Below are positions 45,149 through 53,807 of a DNA stretch of 64,000 nucleotides, in pieces. This DNA comes from Bacteroidales bacterium (lineage in GTDB: Bacteria > Bacteroidota > Bacteroidia > Bacteroidales > F082). The number at the start of each line of letters is the position of its first letter. The first letter of the stretch is position 1. Made by a program: the position numbers and the translations under genes. The notes under the pieces are model-generated. The model worked only from the letters and a program-made list of their open reading frames with translations. It had not been told where the DNA came from and ran no database searches. The DNA lies in assembly GCA_017538795.1 (NCBI GenBank), contig JAFYIE010000079.1:62001-126000 (forward strand). Reading direction: 5' to 3'.

Positions 45149-45880
45149 ATGGAAAACAATCATTATACAAAGAACTTCAAAGTGATGTCGAGTTACTGCG
45201 ACTTCATGAACCGACTCAGTCCTTTCATGATGCAGACCTTGTTTGAGGAGCTCGCCGACGCCAACGCCACACAACTCGGCATCGACCAGCCGACATTGGG
45301 AGAGCGCGATAACGCCTTTTGGGTCGTCCGCCGCATAAAATTCGAGTTCCGCACCGTGGTGAAAGACCACGACGACGTGATTTTGAAGACATGGCCGTCG
45401 GGACCAGAAGTGCTGAGATGCTTCCGTTCGTATCAAATTCTGAAACCTGACATGGAGCCGGCAGTAAACGCTGTGGCAGAATGGGTCATCCTTGACAAAG
45501 AAACTCGTCGCCTTAGGAAGACCGACAGCGTCCATTACCCTGATATTCAATTCATTAAAGAGAAAGCATGCGAGCCGACATTCAAGAGATTCAAAGACGA
45601 TTTCACCGAAGACGACTTCGTTTACGAGAAAGTAATCCGCGCCTGCGACATCGACATCTCACATCACACCAACAACACCAAATACTGCATGATGATTCTC
45701 GACTCGTTCTCAATCAAAGAATTAGAAACAATGATTCTCAAGGAGTTAGAGATTCATTATGAAGCAGAAAGCTTGGAAGGCGACGTACTCCGCATCTATC
45801 GCAAGAAAGTCGACAACGAATGGCATTTCGCGATAAAACGCGACGGAAAAGTCATCACCTACGCTTATATTAAAAATTAA
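45149..45880 (+). CDS. Acyl-ACP thioesterase
   Basis: A 243-residue double-hotdog enzyme of the FatA/FatB-like acyl-ACP thioesterase family, which releases free fatty acids from acyl carrier protein. Recognised features are the N-terminal YTKNFKVMSSYCDFMNRLSP, the VWVVRR-like AFWVVRRIKFEF strand and the second hotdog with DISHHTNNTKYC. The ATG at 45149 follows the methyltransferase stop by one base; an in-frame TTG inside the upstream gene is less likely. In gut Bacteroidota such enzymes can set membrane lipid composition. Confidence 0.85.
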   Translation: MENNHYTKNFKVMSSYCDFMNRLSPFMMQTLFEELADANATQLGIDQPTLGERDNAFWVVRRIKFEFRTVVKDHDDVILKTWPSGPEVLRCFRSYQILKPDMEPAVNAVAEWVILDKETRRLRKTDSVHYPDIQFIKEKACEPTFKRFKDDFTEDDFVYEKVIRACDIDISHHTNNTKYCMMILDSFSIKELETMILKELEIHYEAESLEGDVLRIYRKKVDNEWHFAIKRDGKVITYAYIKN

Positions 45881-45904
45881 TTTTGAGGATACGGCAAATT
45901 GTCT

Positions 45905-45912
45905 TATTTTTG
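45905..45912 (+). promoter_or_regulatory. -7 box for the acyl-CoA synthetase (ADP-forming) gene
   Basis: TATTTTTG lies 31 bases before the ATG at 45944. It lies just inside an in-frame TTG extension, so the ATG is the better start. Confidence 0.65.
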
Positions 45913-45943
45913 CAAAAAATTGAAACAAATTAAAACTACAGAT

Positions 45944-48016
45944 ATGATTGCAAAAGAGTTATTAAATCCGAAAAGCATCGTTGTGTGCGGTGCATCGAGT
46001 GACATTCACAAACCAGGTGGAAAAGCATTGAAAAACCTTTTGGAGAGTCCGTTTAGAGGTCCTGTATATGCAGTGAACCCGAAAGAAACCATGGTACAGG
46101 GCGTTAACTGCTACGCCAGCGTCAACGAGCTTCCGCAGGTTGATTGCGCCATCCTCTGCATCGCCGCCAAGTTCTGCGCCCAGACAGTGGACGTGTTGGC
46201 AAAAGAGAAAGGCTGCAAAGGCTTTATCATCATCAGCGCGGGATTCTCAGAAGAGAGCCACGAAGGCGCCGAGATCGAGAAACATATCGTCGACACCATC
46301 AACAGCGTCGGCGGCAGCTTGATCGGCCCTAACTGCACAGGCTTCCTCAACGTGAACTACGCCGGTTGCTTCGACACCCCTATACCAACCCTCGACCCTA
46401 AAGGCGTTGACTTCATCACAGGCTCAGGTGCAACAGCAGTGTTCATCAAAGAATACGGAATGAGCAATGGTTTAAAGTTCAACAGCGTGTGGGCTGTCGG
46501 TAACAGCGCTCAGCTCGGCATCGAAGACGTCCTCGAACACCTTGATGAGACCTTCGACCCGGAGAAGTCTAGCCGTGTCATCATGCTTTACATGGAAAAG
46601 ATCGGCGACCCGCAGAGATTGCTCAAACACTCACGCAGCCTCATCAACAAAGGGTGCCATATCGCAGCTATTAAGTCAGGCGGTTCAGCAGCAGGTTCAC
46701 GTGCAGCTTCGTCACACACTGGCGCTCTCGCCACCAACGACGCCGCTGTCGACGCCTTGTTCCGCAAGGCGGGCATAGTGCGTTGCAACAACCGTCAGGA
46801 GTTGACAACTGTTTGCGGCGTGTTTATGCACCCTGAAATCAAAGGAAAACGCTGCGCTGTCATCACACACGCTGGCGGTCCGGCAGTTATGCTCACCGAC
46901 GTTTTGTCGAACGGCGGCATGGAAGTTCCACCATTGAAAGACCATCCGGCAAGCGCCGCATTGTTGGCTAAGCTCTTCGGAGGCTCATCAGTGGGTAACC
47001 CTATCGACTTCCTCGCAACAGGAACAGCCGAGCAGCTCGGATATATCATCGATACAGTTGAAAACGAATACACCGACATCGACTTCTCAGTCGTCATCTT
47101 CGGCTCGCCGGGATTGTTCAGCAACAAAGAGGTTTACGATCTGCTCGACGCGAAGATGAAGACCTGCAAGAAGCCTATCTTCCCTGTCCTGCCTTCAATC
47201 ATCAACGTGAAGGACGAAATCAACGATTTCATTGCAAAAGGACGTATCAATTTCCCGGAGGAGTGTGTGCTTGGTAACGCGATTTGCAAGGTTTACAACA
47301 CACCGAAACCACAGCCTGAACATGTTGAGCTGCCGAAGATCGACGTGGCACGCATCCGCAAGACCATCGACCGCTGCAAGTCAGGATATTTGGAAATCGC
47401 CGACTACAATGAACTACTCGACGCAGCAGGCATCAGCCGCAAGAAATCAGTGGAAGTGAGCAAAAAAGAAGACGCACTCGCCTTCGCTAAGGAAGTAGGT
47501 TGCTCGAAAGATGTGCCGCTCGTGATGAAGGTCGTCGGCCCTCTCCACAAATCAGATGTGGGCGGCGTTACCCTCGGCGTGAAAGACCTCGACACCGTTG
47601 CCAAGGAATTCGACCGCTTGATCGTCATCCCTGAGACATACGCGGTGGAGATGTACCCTATGCTCGACGGTACCGACGTTTACATCGGCGCTATCAAAGA
47701 CCCGAAGTTCGGACATCAGATCTTCTTCGGTTTAGGCGGTATCTTCATCGAGGTTTTGAAAGACGTGCAAAGCGCCCTCGCTCCTATCACTGCCAACGAA
47801 GCCAAGGAGATGCTCAAGCAGCTCAAGGGATACAAGATTTTGCAAGGCGTCCGCGGTCAGGAAGGTGTCAACCTCGACCTTTATGCCGACCAGGTGGCTC
47901 GCGTGAGTGCATTGGTACAGGCTGCTCCTGAAATCGCTGAAATGGACCTCAACCCATTGCTCGGCAACCCACGCTACGTGACCGCTGTCGACGCACGTAT
48001 CAGAATCGAGAAGTAA
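45944..48016 (+). CDS. ADP-forming acetate/acyl-CoA ligase, fused alpha and beta domains
   Basis: It converts acyl-CoA, ADP and phosphate to acid, CoA and ATP, the energy-yielding end step of amino-acid and pyruvate fermentation. The 690-residue protein has a CoA-binding domain (about 5-130, SIVVCGASSDIHKPGGKAL) and succinyl-CoA-ligase-like domains with SSHTGALATNDAAVDALF (phosphohistidine region, near 260). A C-terminal ATP-grasp domain (about 470-690, VMKVVGPLHKSDVGGVTLG) follows. Its stop shares one base with the next ATG. It fits protein fermentation together with pruA and the peptidases. Confidence 0.92.
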   Translation: MIAKELLNPKSIVVCGASSDIHKPGGKALKNLLESPFRGPVYAVNPKETMVQGVNCYASVNELPQVDCAILCIAAKFCAQTVDVLAKEKGCKGFIIISAGFSEESHEGAEIEKHIVDTINSVGGSLIGPNCTGFLNVNYAGCFDTPIPTLDPKGVDFITGSGATAVFIKEYGMSNGLKFNSVWAVGNSAQLGIEDVLEHLDETFDPEKSSRVIMLYMEKIGDPQRLLKHSRSLINKGCHIAAIKSGGSAAGSRAASSHTGALATNDAAVDALFRKAGIVRCNNRQELTTVCGVFMHPEIKGKRCAVITHAGGPAVMLTDVLSNGGMEVPPLKDHPASAALLAKLFGGSSVGNPIDFLATGTAEQLGYIIDTVENEYTDIDFSVVIFGSPGLFSNKEVYDLLDAKMKTCKKPIFPVLPSIINVKDEINDFIAKGRINFPEECVLGNAICKVYNTPKPQPEHVELPKIDVARIRKTIDRCKSGYLEIADYNELLDAAGISRKKSVEVSKKEDALAFAKEVGCSKDVPLVMKVVGPLHKSDVGGVTLGVKDLDTVAKEFDRLIVIPETYAVEMYPMLDGTDVYIGAIKDPKFGHQIFFGLGGIFIEVLKDVQSALAPITANEAKEMLKQLKGYKILQGVRGQEGVNLDLYADQVARVSALVQAAPEIAEMDLNPLLGNPRYVTAVDARIRIEK

Positions 48017-48705
48017 TGAAAAAGTCAGATAAAATAACATTGATAGTGATAGCCGCAGTGATCTGCGGCTTCGCTTTTATCCCGGGAGCGTGGGATTGGT
48101 TCATCAAGGCCACAAAGCATCACGGACTGCTGATGAGCTTCTTCAAGTTCGCCATTTTAGGAACCTTTGGCGAGATGCTCTCTTTAAGAATCAAGGAAGG
48201 CGTGTATTACAAGAAAGGGTTCGGTTTACTGCCGAAGATGCTCGTTTGGGGCGTTTTAGGCGTTGTCATTGCCTCCGCGATGACAATTTTCAAGACCGGA
48301 ACAGTGAAACTGCTCGACGGAAGTTTCCATTTTGACGGCAAGGCAGCGATGTGGCTCGCCGGCGACCTCAGCTTTGGCAAGTTCTTCGTGGCATTGTGCG
48401 TCAGCGTGCTGATGAACACCTTGTTCGCACCAGTTTTCATGACATTCCACAAAATCACCGACATACATATCGCTGAGACAGGCGGCACGCTGAAAGGATT
48501 TTTCAGCAAACCTCTTGAGATTCAGAAAACAATGGCGGAAAAAATCAACTGGAACATCCAATATGGCTTCGTTTTCAAAAAGACCATCCCGCTGTTCTGG
48601 TATCCCGCGCATACAATCACTTTTTTGTTGCCAGGAACTTTGCAAGTATTATTTGCAGCAGCACTCGGTGTCGCTTTAGGTGTAATACTCAGTATCAAGA
48701 AATAG
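48016..48705 (+). CDS. Mpv17/PMP22-like integral membrane protein
   Basis: A 229-residue protein with about four or five membrane segments. The C-terminal stretch INWNIQYGFVFKKTIPLFWY and following LPGTLQVLFAAALGV resemble the W..WP..Q..NF..VP region of the Mpv17/PMP22 family, known from eukaryotic mitochondria and peroxisomes. The match is by eye and moderate. It is translationally coupled (TAATG) to the ADP-forming ligase. Function unknown. Its TAG stop opens an octamer repeat. Confidence 0.6.
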   Translation: MKKSDKITLIVIAAVICGFAFIPGAWDWFIKATKHHGLLMSFFKFAILGTFGEMLSLRIKEGVYYKKGFGLLPKMLVWGVLGVVIASAMTIFKTGTVKLLDGSFHFDGKAAMWLAGDLSFGKFFVALCVSVLMNTLFAPVFMTFHKITDIHIAETGGTLKGFFSKPLEIQKTMAEKINWNIQYGFVFKKTIPLFWYPAHTITFLLPGTLQVLFAAALGVALGVILSIKK

Positions 48706-48734
48706 TTGTTCAGTACTGACTAACTGATTAACTA
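48703..48734. repeat. Octamer-type repeat at the Mpv17-like gene stop codon
   Basis: From the TAG stop at 48703 the sequence continues TTGTTCAG, TACTGAC, TAACTGAT and TAACTA. It is related to the tracts at 3661 and 37274. Confidence 0.7.
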
Positions 48735-48740
48735 AAAAAA

Positions 48741-48770
48741 TGAAAAAAATCGTGATTTTTTTCATTTTTT
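48741..48770 (+). terminator. AT-rich hairpin with T-run after the Mpv17-like gene
   Basis: TGAAAAAAATC (48741-48751) and GATTTTTTTCA (48754-48764) form a perfect 11-base stem with a 2-base loop, followed by six T. It separates the ligase unit from the ABC operon promoter. The stem is weak. Confidence 0.5.
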
Positions 48771-48772
48771 TC

Positions 48773-48802
48773 TTGACATGTAAAAAATTTGTTGTATTTT
48801 TG
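48773..48802 (+). promoter_or_regulatory. Promoter of the ABC transporter/GntR/M16 operon
   Basis: TTG (48773-48775) and TATTTTTG (48795-48802) are separated by 19 bases, the ideal Bacteroidota spacing. The start site should lie near 48808, inside the palindrome at 48806. Confidence 0.75.
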
Positions 48803-48805
48803 CGG

Positions 48806-48825
48806 TGTATTAGATGACTAATACA
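48806..48825. promoter_or_regulatory. Palindromic operator, probable GntR (YtrA-type) binding site
   Basis: TGTATTAG and CTAATACA form a perfect 8-base inverted repeat around ATGA. It begins 3 bases after the -7 box and covers the expected transcription start. The only regulator nearby is the GntR protein encoded in the same operon, so autoregulation is the simplest reading. Confidence 0.7.
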
Positions 48826-48855
48826 GCATAAAATTGACAACAAAATTTTTATAAC

Positions 48856-49680
48856 ATGATTAAAATCAATAACTTAGACTTTGCTTACAAGAATACGCAA
48901 GTCTTCAGAAGAATCAGCCTGGAGTTCCAAAAGGGGAATATTTACGGACTTTTAGGCGAGAACGGAGTTGGCAAGACCACCTTATTAAAATTAATATGCG
49001 GTCTGCAGAAACCACAACACGGCTCAGTGACTGTTGATGGTTTGACACCATCAGAACGTCAGCCTGAGTTCTTGCAAAATGTATACTTCCTGCCTGAGGA
49101 AGTGATTACAGAGGACACTACTCCTGAAAAATTCATTCAGAAAACAGGAGTCTTCTACCCTCGCTACGACTACGATCTTTTCAATGAACTCATGAAAGAG
49201 CTTGAAGTCGATCTCTCAAAGCGATTCAACGAGCTCTCGCACGGTCAGAAGAAGAAAGCATTGTTGGCATGCGCACTTTCATTGCAGACCGACTATCTGT
49301 TCCTCGACGAGCCGACCAATGGTCTCGACATCCCTTCGAAAGCCTTGTTCCGCAAGGTGATTTCAAAATATTGCACCGACGACACCACAGTGATAATCTC
49401 TACACATCAGGTGAAGGATGTCGAGAACCTCATCGACCCTATCGTAATCCTCGACCGCGACGACGTGCTTCTGAACGCCAGCTTCGCTGAAATCACAGAT
49501 AAGATTTACTTCGAATACAGTCCGGAGAGACTTCAGAACGCTTACTACACTGAGATGCTGCCGGGCGGCTACATCAACGTGATACCTAACACAGAACATG
49601 AAGAAAGCAACGTCAACATCGAGGCGCTGTTCAATGCGGTAATGAAAAATAAAGAAACCATCAAAAACTTAATGAAATGA
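48856..49680 (+). CDS. ABC transporter ATP-binding protein
   Basis: A 274-residue nucleotide-binding subunit. It has Walker A GLLGENGVGKTTLLKL (near residue 33), signature LSHGQKKKALLACAL, Walker B YLFLDEPTNGLD and the switch histidine in VIISTHQVKDVENL. It pairs with the permease whose gene overlaps its end by 4 bases. With the YtrA-like regulator, this is the YtrB-type arrangement of exporters that respond to cell-envelope stress or antibiotics. The substrate is unknown. Confidence 0.9.
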   Translation: MIKINNLDFAYKNTQVFRRISLEFQKGNIYGLLGENGVGKTTLLKLICGLQKPQHGSVTVDGLTPSERQPEFLQNVYFLPEEVITEDTTPEKFIQKTGVFYPRYDYDLFNELMKELEVDLSKRFNELSHGQKKKALLACALSLQTDYLFLDEPTNGLDIPSKALFRKVISKYCTDDTTVIISTHQVKDVENLIDPIVILDRDDVLLNASFAEITDKIYFEYSPERLQNAYYTEMLPGGYINVIPNTEHEESNVNIEALFNAVMKNKETIKNLMK

Positions 49681-50525
49681 ATAACACATTAGATATCAAA
49701 CGTTTCGGCAAAGTCCTCACACACGACGGATTGAATTACTTTCCGAATCTCATTCTGACTTTGGCAATTTTATGGGCTATACCTGTAATCGTTTACCTGT
49801 TTACAAGCCTTATGCCGACTGATGAAACAAATCATGTTTTTGACGCTTTTTCAAGAATAAGCACCATCGGTTTTATCAAAAAAATCGCCATTATCATAGC
49901 TCCGGCGAGACTTTACAAATACTGCAACGACTCACGCCAAGGTATCGGCTACGCCATGTTGCCGGCATCAACGCTCGAGAAGTTCCTCAGTATGGTGATT
50001 TTCTGCGTCATTGTCACACCTATTATATATGTGGCAGGTGCGCTCGCTATTGACAGCATCCTCGCCCTCTTCAACGGACCATACGACGGCTTCGCTATAG
50101 CATATTATTTCGACTCTTTCGCACAATTTGGCCACTCTATCGAAAAGAGCCAAATGGTCTTAAGCCAAGAAGAGTCATTATTGCTGTTCAACAGCATTTC
50201 TCCTACATTCTTGTGTATTATAAGTCTCCTTGGCACGTTGATGCTATCCTCGATCTTCATGTTAGGAAACATGATTTTCAAAAAGCACAAAACCGCCAAG
50301 ATGATTGGCATCTTGATACTGTTATCAATCTTATTTATGATTATCAGCATCAATTTTGTCGCAACTCATGAGCTGATGTTTAAAGAAATGGCCGAAGACG
50401 GCATGACTGAATTCTTAAAACGCTTCCTTTTCATCATAATGAACACCATGTTCTATACCGAACTCATCGTTTCGGCACTGCTGCTTTGGGGCGTTTATCG
50501 TAAAATTAGAACACAAAAATATTAA
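49677..50525 (+). CDS. ABC transporter membrane permease
   Basis: A 282-residue membrane protein with about six membrane segments and no recognisable domain beyond an ABC-2-like exporter layout. The segment GIGYAMLPASTLEKFLSMVI is shared with Bacteroidota permeases of this class by my recollection. It overlaps the ATPase gene by 4 bases, and the GntR gene starts 2 bases after its stop. Confidence 0.75.
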   Translation: MNNTLDIKRFGKVLTHDGLNYFPNLILTLAILWAIPVIVYLFTSLMPTDETNHVFDAFSRISTIGFIKKIAIIIAPARLYKYCNDSRQGIGYAMLPASTLEKFLSMVIFCVIVTPIIYVAGALAIDSILALFNGPYDGFAIAYYFDSFAQFGHSIEKSQMVLSQEESLLLFNSISPTFLCIISLLGTLMLSSIFMLGNMIFKKHKTAKMIGILILLSILFMIISINFVATHELMFKEMAEDGMTEFLKRFLFIIMNTMFYTELIVSALLLWGVYRKIRTQKY

Positions 50526-50527
50526 TT

Positions 50528-50872
50528 ATGGATTTCAATAAAAATAAACCTATATATTTGCAGATTGTAGATCTCATATATGAGAAGATTCTCAGCGGTG
50601 AGTTCCACGAAGGCGATAGAATACTGTCTGTCAGGGAGTTAGGCATAGAATTAGGCGTAAATCCGAACACTGTGATGCGCTCGTTCGAGCTGATGCAACG
50701 CAACGGAGTCATCGCCACGAAACGTGGAATCGGATTTTATATATGCGAAAATGCGAAACAAATCGTTCTTAATGAGCAGAAAAAAGATTTTATTGAGAAT
50801 GAGCTGCCTGCATTTTTCAAGAAATTGGAACTGTACGGAATGACAATCGAAGATATTAAAAAATATAAATAA
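50528..50872 (+). CDS. GntR-family transcriptional regulator, YtrA type
   Basis: A 114-residue regulator made of one winged helix-turn-helix domain (about 8-75; IYLQIVDLIYEKILSGEF, then LSVRELGIELGVNPNTVMR) and a short C-terminal helical dimerisation tail. It lacks a ligand-binding domain, as in the YtrA subfamily. It sits third in its operon and not first as is common, and presumably binds the palindrome at 48806. The M16 peptidase gene begins 6 bases after its stop. Confidence 0.88.
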   Translation: MDFNKNKPIYLQIVDLIYEKILSGEFHEGDRILSVRELGIELGVNPNTVMRSFELMQRNGVIATKRGIGFYICENAKQIVLNEQKKDFIENELPAFFKKLELYGMTIEDIKKYK

Positions 50873-50878
50873 CAACAC

Positions 50879-53734
50879 ATGAAAAAATTAGTTTTAACAT
50901 TAGCTATTATGCTGAGTGTCAGCTGCTTATACGCTCAGCAAAAAGTCAAGACCACTTATCTTGACAATGGTTTGAAAGTTGTGATGTGCGAGGAGCACTC
51001 AGCACCAAAGGTCTTTGGTGCAGTCTATGTGCACGCTGGAAGTAAGAACGACCCTCTTGAGGCGACAGGTATGGCTCACTATTTCGAGCATATCATGTTC
51101 AAGGGCACCGACCGCATCGGAACCATCAACTGGGAAGCCGAGAAGGTGTATCTCGACAGCATCGACATCATGTACGACAAACTGCATGAGACCACTGATA
51201 TCGAGGCTCGTACCGCAATTCAACAGAAAATCAATGAACTGTCGTTAGCATCGACAGAATATGCCATTCCTAACGAGGTCGACGTCATCCTCACCAAGAT
51301 GGGCGGCACAGGCTTGAATGCAGGAACAGCCTACGACCAGACGATGTATTTCAACGCATTCCCTTCCAACCAGATTGAAAAATGGATGGACGTGTACGTC
51401 GAGCGTTTCCGCAACCCGGTGTTCCGTCTGTTCCAGAGCGAGCTTGAGACCGTCTATGAGGAGAAGAACATGTACGGCGACGGCCCTATCAACGCATTCC
51501 AGGAACAAATGTTCAAAGAGGTCTTCGGTGATCATCCTTACGGCCGCCCGATTATCGGCCTCACCGAGCATCTGAAGAACCCGCAGACATCGAAGATGCG
51601 TGAGTTTTACAACACTTATTACGTTGCAAACAACATGACACTCATCCTCGTCGGCGACATCAACATCGAGGAAATCGAGCCAAAGATTGCAGAGAAATTC
51701 GGGACATGGCGCAGCGGCGAGATTCCGGCACAGCCTGAGTTCACATTGCCTACCTTTAACGGCCCGACAGTGAAGAAAGTGAGAATGACACCTATCAAAG
51801 TCGGCGTGCTCGCATGGCGCGGCGTGAAGGTCTCCGACCCTGACTATCTGCCTCTGTCAATGGCATGCAACATCTTCAGCAACGGCGAGACCGGCATCAT
51901 GGACAAAGACATGCTCGACGGCAGAATCATGATGGCAATGCTGCTGCCTCTCTCACTCGAAGACCACGGCGCCAACATCATCATATACGTGCCGCAGATT
52001 CTCGGACAGTCGCACGAAGAAGCCGAAGACATCGTATTTGAAAGTGTAAACAAGCTGAAAAACGGCGAGTTCAGTGACGACCTCTTTGAGGCAATCCGCG
52101 CCTCGATGCTGAAAGAACGCATCCAAAACACCGAAGGCATCGCGGCATTGTCTAACCTCTTCCTAGAACTTGAACAGCGCAGCATGACATACGACGATTA
52201 TCTCGCTGAGACTGAACGCATTAAGAACATCACAAAAGACGAAATCATCGCCATTGCAAACAAATATTTCAGCAACGATTATCTCGCCGTGCGTTCAAAA
52301 ATGGGCTTCCCGGCAAAGGATAAAGTCGACAAACCTAACTGGAAACCTATCGAGGCAAAGAACACCGACGCAAAGTCTGATTTCGCCAAGATGATTGAGG
52401 CTGAAGCAGTTACACCTGTCACACCACAGGTCATCCAATTCGGCAAAGATGTCGAGATTACAAAGATAAACGACTGCTACACAATGTATTCGTCAAAGAA
52501 TCCTTATAACGACATCTTCAACCTTACAATCTCTTACAACTACGGCACACTCGACAATCCTGACCTTGAACGCGCATTCAACTATTGGGAAATGATGGGC
52601 ACCGAGAAGATGTCTTTTGAAGAGTTAGGACTTGAGTTACAGACACTTGGAGCTTCCATCTCATTACAAGCACATCTTAATACCAATACCGTGAGGATTG
52701 AAGGTTTTGAGAAAGACTTTGACAGAATCATGGCACTTTGCCAAGACAAGCTCTTAAATCCCGCAAATGACGAGAGCAAGGTTAAAATCCTTGCTGATGC
52801 TGAAAAGATGGATGAGCAGACTTTGAAAGAAGACGCTTCGGAATGGGCAAAGGCTTTGCGCGAATACGCACTTTATGGCGACAAGTCATTCTATCTCAGA
52901 CAGACACCTGTCAAACAATGGAAGAAACGCACCGGCGAAGAACTCCTGAACGAAGTCAAGAAAGCACATTATTACAATGGTGATGTCTATTTCTCAGGAA
53001 ACATTGACAATCAGGAAGTTATAAAAACATTGGAGAAATACAACATCGTCAGCAACAACGTCATCAGAGCTACGAAGAAAGTCAAGCCAGAGAAAAACTT
53101 CACTGAAAATCAAGTGTTTATCGCACATAACAAGAAGTTCCGTCAGAGCAACATCTACATGCACGTGCCAAGTGTCACCTTGGACGAGAAAGACCAAGCC
53201 GTGTCGCAAGTCTTCAACAAATACTTCGGCACCGACATGTATTCAATTGTGTTCCAAGAGATTAGAGAGTTCCGTTCATTGGGTTACACAGCCTACGGAT
53301 ATTTCACATACGATTATCTCAATAGGAAACCGGGATATCTGTTCACCTTCCTCGGCACGCAGTCGGACAAGACCAACGATGGCATCGAGGCTTTGCGCGG
53401 ACTTATCACCGACATGCCTGAACGTTTGGAGAAATTCAACGCCTCGAAAGACGCTTTGATTATGTCGCGCGCCTCAAATTACGTTGGATTCAGAGCAATG
53501 CCTGAAACCGTGAGTTCTTGGATTGAGCAGGGTTACGACCATGACCCGCGCTTGGAGGTAACTGAAATCATCAAGAGCACTGAATACAAAGACGTTTACG
53601 ATTTCTACCAGCGCAATGTCGCCAACCGTCCTGTCATCATTATGATGTCGGGAAACAAGAAGCAGATCGACATAAAGGCGCTTGAGAAGTACGGAACAGT
53701 GAAGAAGCTGAAATACAAAGAAATCTTCAGATAA
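50879..53734 (+). CDS. M16 family zinc metallopeptidase, two-domain, exported
   Basis: A 951-residue pitrilysin-like peptidase. A signal peptide (1-19, ending CLYAQ) is followed by two M16 halves (about 25-480 and 520-951). The inverted zinc motif is His67-x-x-Glu70-His71 in MAHYFEHIMFKGT, with a downstream Glu in ELETVYEEKNM. The second half is expected to be inactive but to close the chamber. It is probably periplasmic and degrades peptides. It is the last gene of the GntR/ABC operon, which suggests regulated peptide turnover. The TAA stop is followed directly by a heptamer repeat. Confidence 0.9.
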   Translation: MKKLVLTLAIMLSVSCLYAQQKVKTTYLDNGLKVVMCEEHSAPKVFGAVYVHAGSKNDPLEATGMAHYFEHIMFKGTDRIGTINWEAEKVYLDSIDIMYDKLHETTDIEARTAIQQKINELSLASTEYAIPNEVDVILTKMGGTGLNAGTAYDQTMYFNAFPSNQIEKWMDVYVERFRNPVFRLFQSELETVYEEKNMYGDGPINAFQEQMFKEVFGDHPYGRPIIGLTEHLKNPQTSKMREFYNTYYVANNMTLILVGDINIEEIEPKIAEKFGTWRSGEIPAQPEFTLPTFNGPTVKKVRMTPIKVGVLAWRGVKVSDPDYLPLSMACNIFSNGETGIMDKDMLDGRIMMAMLLPLSLEDHGANIIIYVPQILGQSHEEAEDIVFESVNKLKNGEFSDDLFEAIRASMLKERIQNTEGIAALSNLFLELEQRSMTYDDYLAETERIKNITKDEIIAIANKYFSNDYLAVRSKMGFPAKDKVDKPNWKPIEAKNTDAKSDFAKMIEAEAVTPVTPQVIQFGKDVEITKINDCYTMYSSKNPYNDIFNLTISYNYGTLDNPDLERAFNYWEMMGTEKMSFEELGLELQTLGASISLQAHLNTNTVRIEGFEKDFDRIMALCQDKLLNPANDESKVKILADAEKMDEQTLKEDASEWAKALREYALYGDKSFYLRQTPVKQWKKRTGEELLNEVKKAHYYNGDVYFSGNIDNQEVIKTLEKYNIVSNNVIRATKKVKPEKNFTENQVFIAHNKKFRQSNIYMHVPSVTLDEKDQAVSQVFNKYFGTDMYSIVFQEIREFRSLGYTAYGYFTYDYLNRKPGYLFTFLGTQSDKTNDGIEALRGLITDMPERLEKFNASKDALIMSRASNYVGFRAMPETVSSWIEQGYDHDPRLEVTEIIKSTEYKDVYDFYQRNVANRPVIIMMSGNKKQIDIKALEKYGTVKKLKYKEIFR

Positions 53735-53807
53735 GACCTTAGACTTTAGACCTTAGACTTTAGTCATTTTTCTAAGGTCTAAGGTCTAACGACTAAAGTC
53801 TAAAATT
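53735..53807. repeat. Inverted heptamer arrays between convergent M16 and recN
   Basis: Four GACYTTA units (53735-53762) begin right after the M16 stop. Five opposite-orientation units (TAAGGTC, TAAGGTC, TAACGAC, TAAAGTC, TAAAATT; 53773-53807) follow after a short spacer. The right array includes the recN stop and its last six codons. The two arrays can pair as an imperfect hairpin. Confidence 0.9.

Noticed and set aside
48740..48817. 25-codon frame starting MKKIVIFFIFFLTC that looks like a lipoprotein signal
   Set aside because: It coincides with the A/T-rich hairpin, the promoter and the operator of the next operon. Poly-A/poly-T sequence gives Lys/Phe/Ile-rich peptides by chance, and there is no mature protein after the cysteine.
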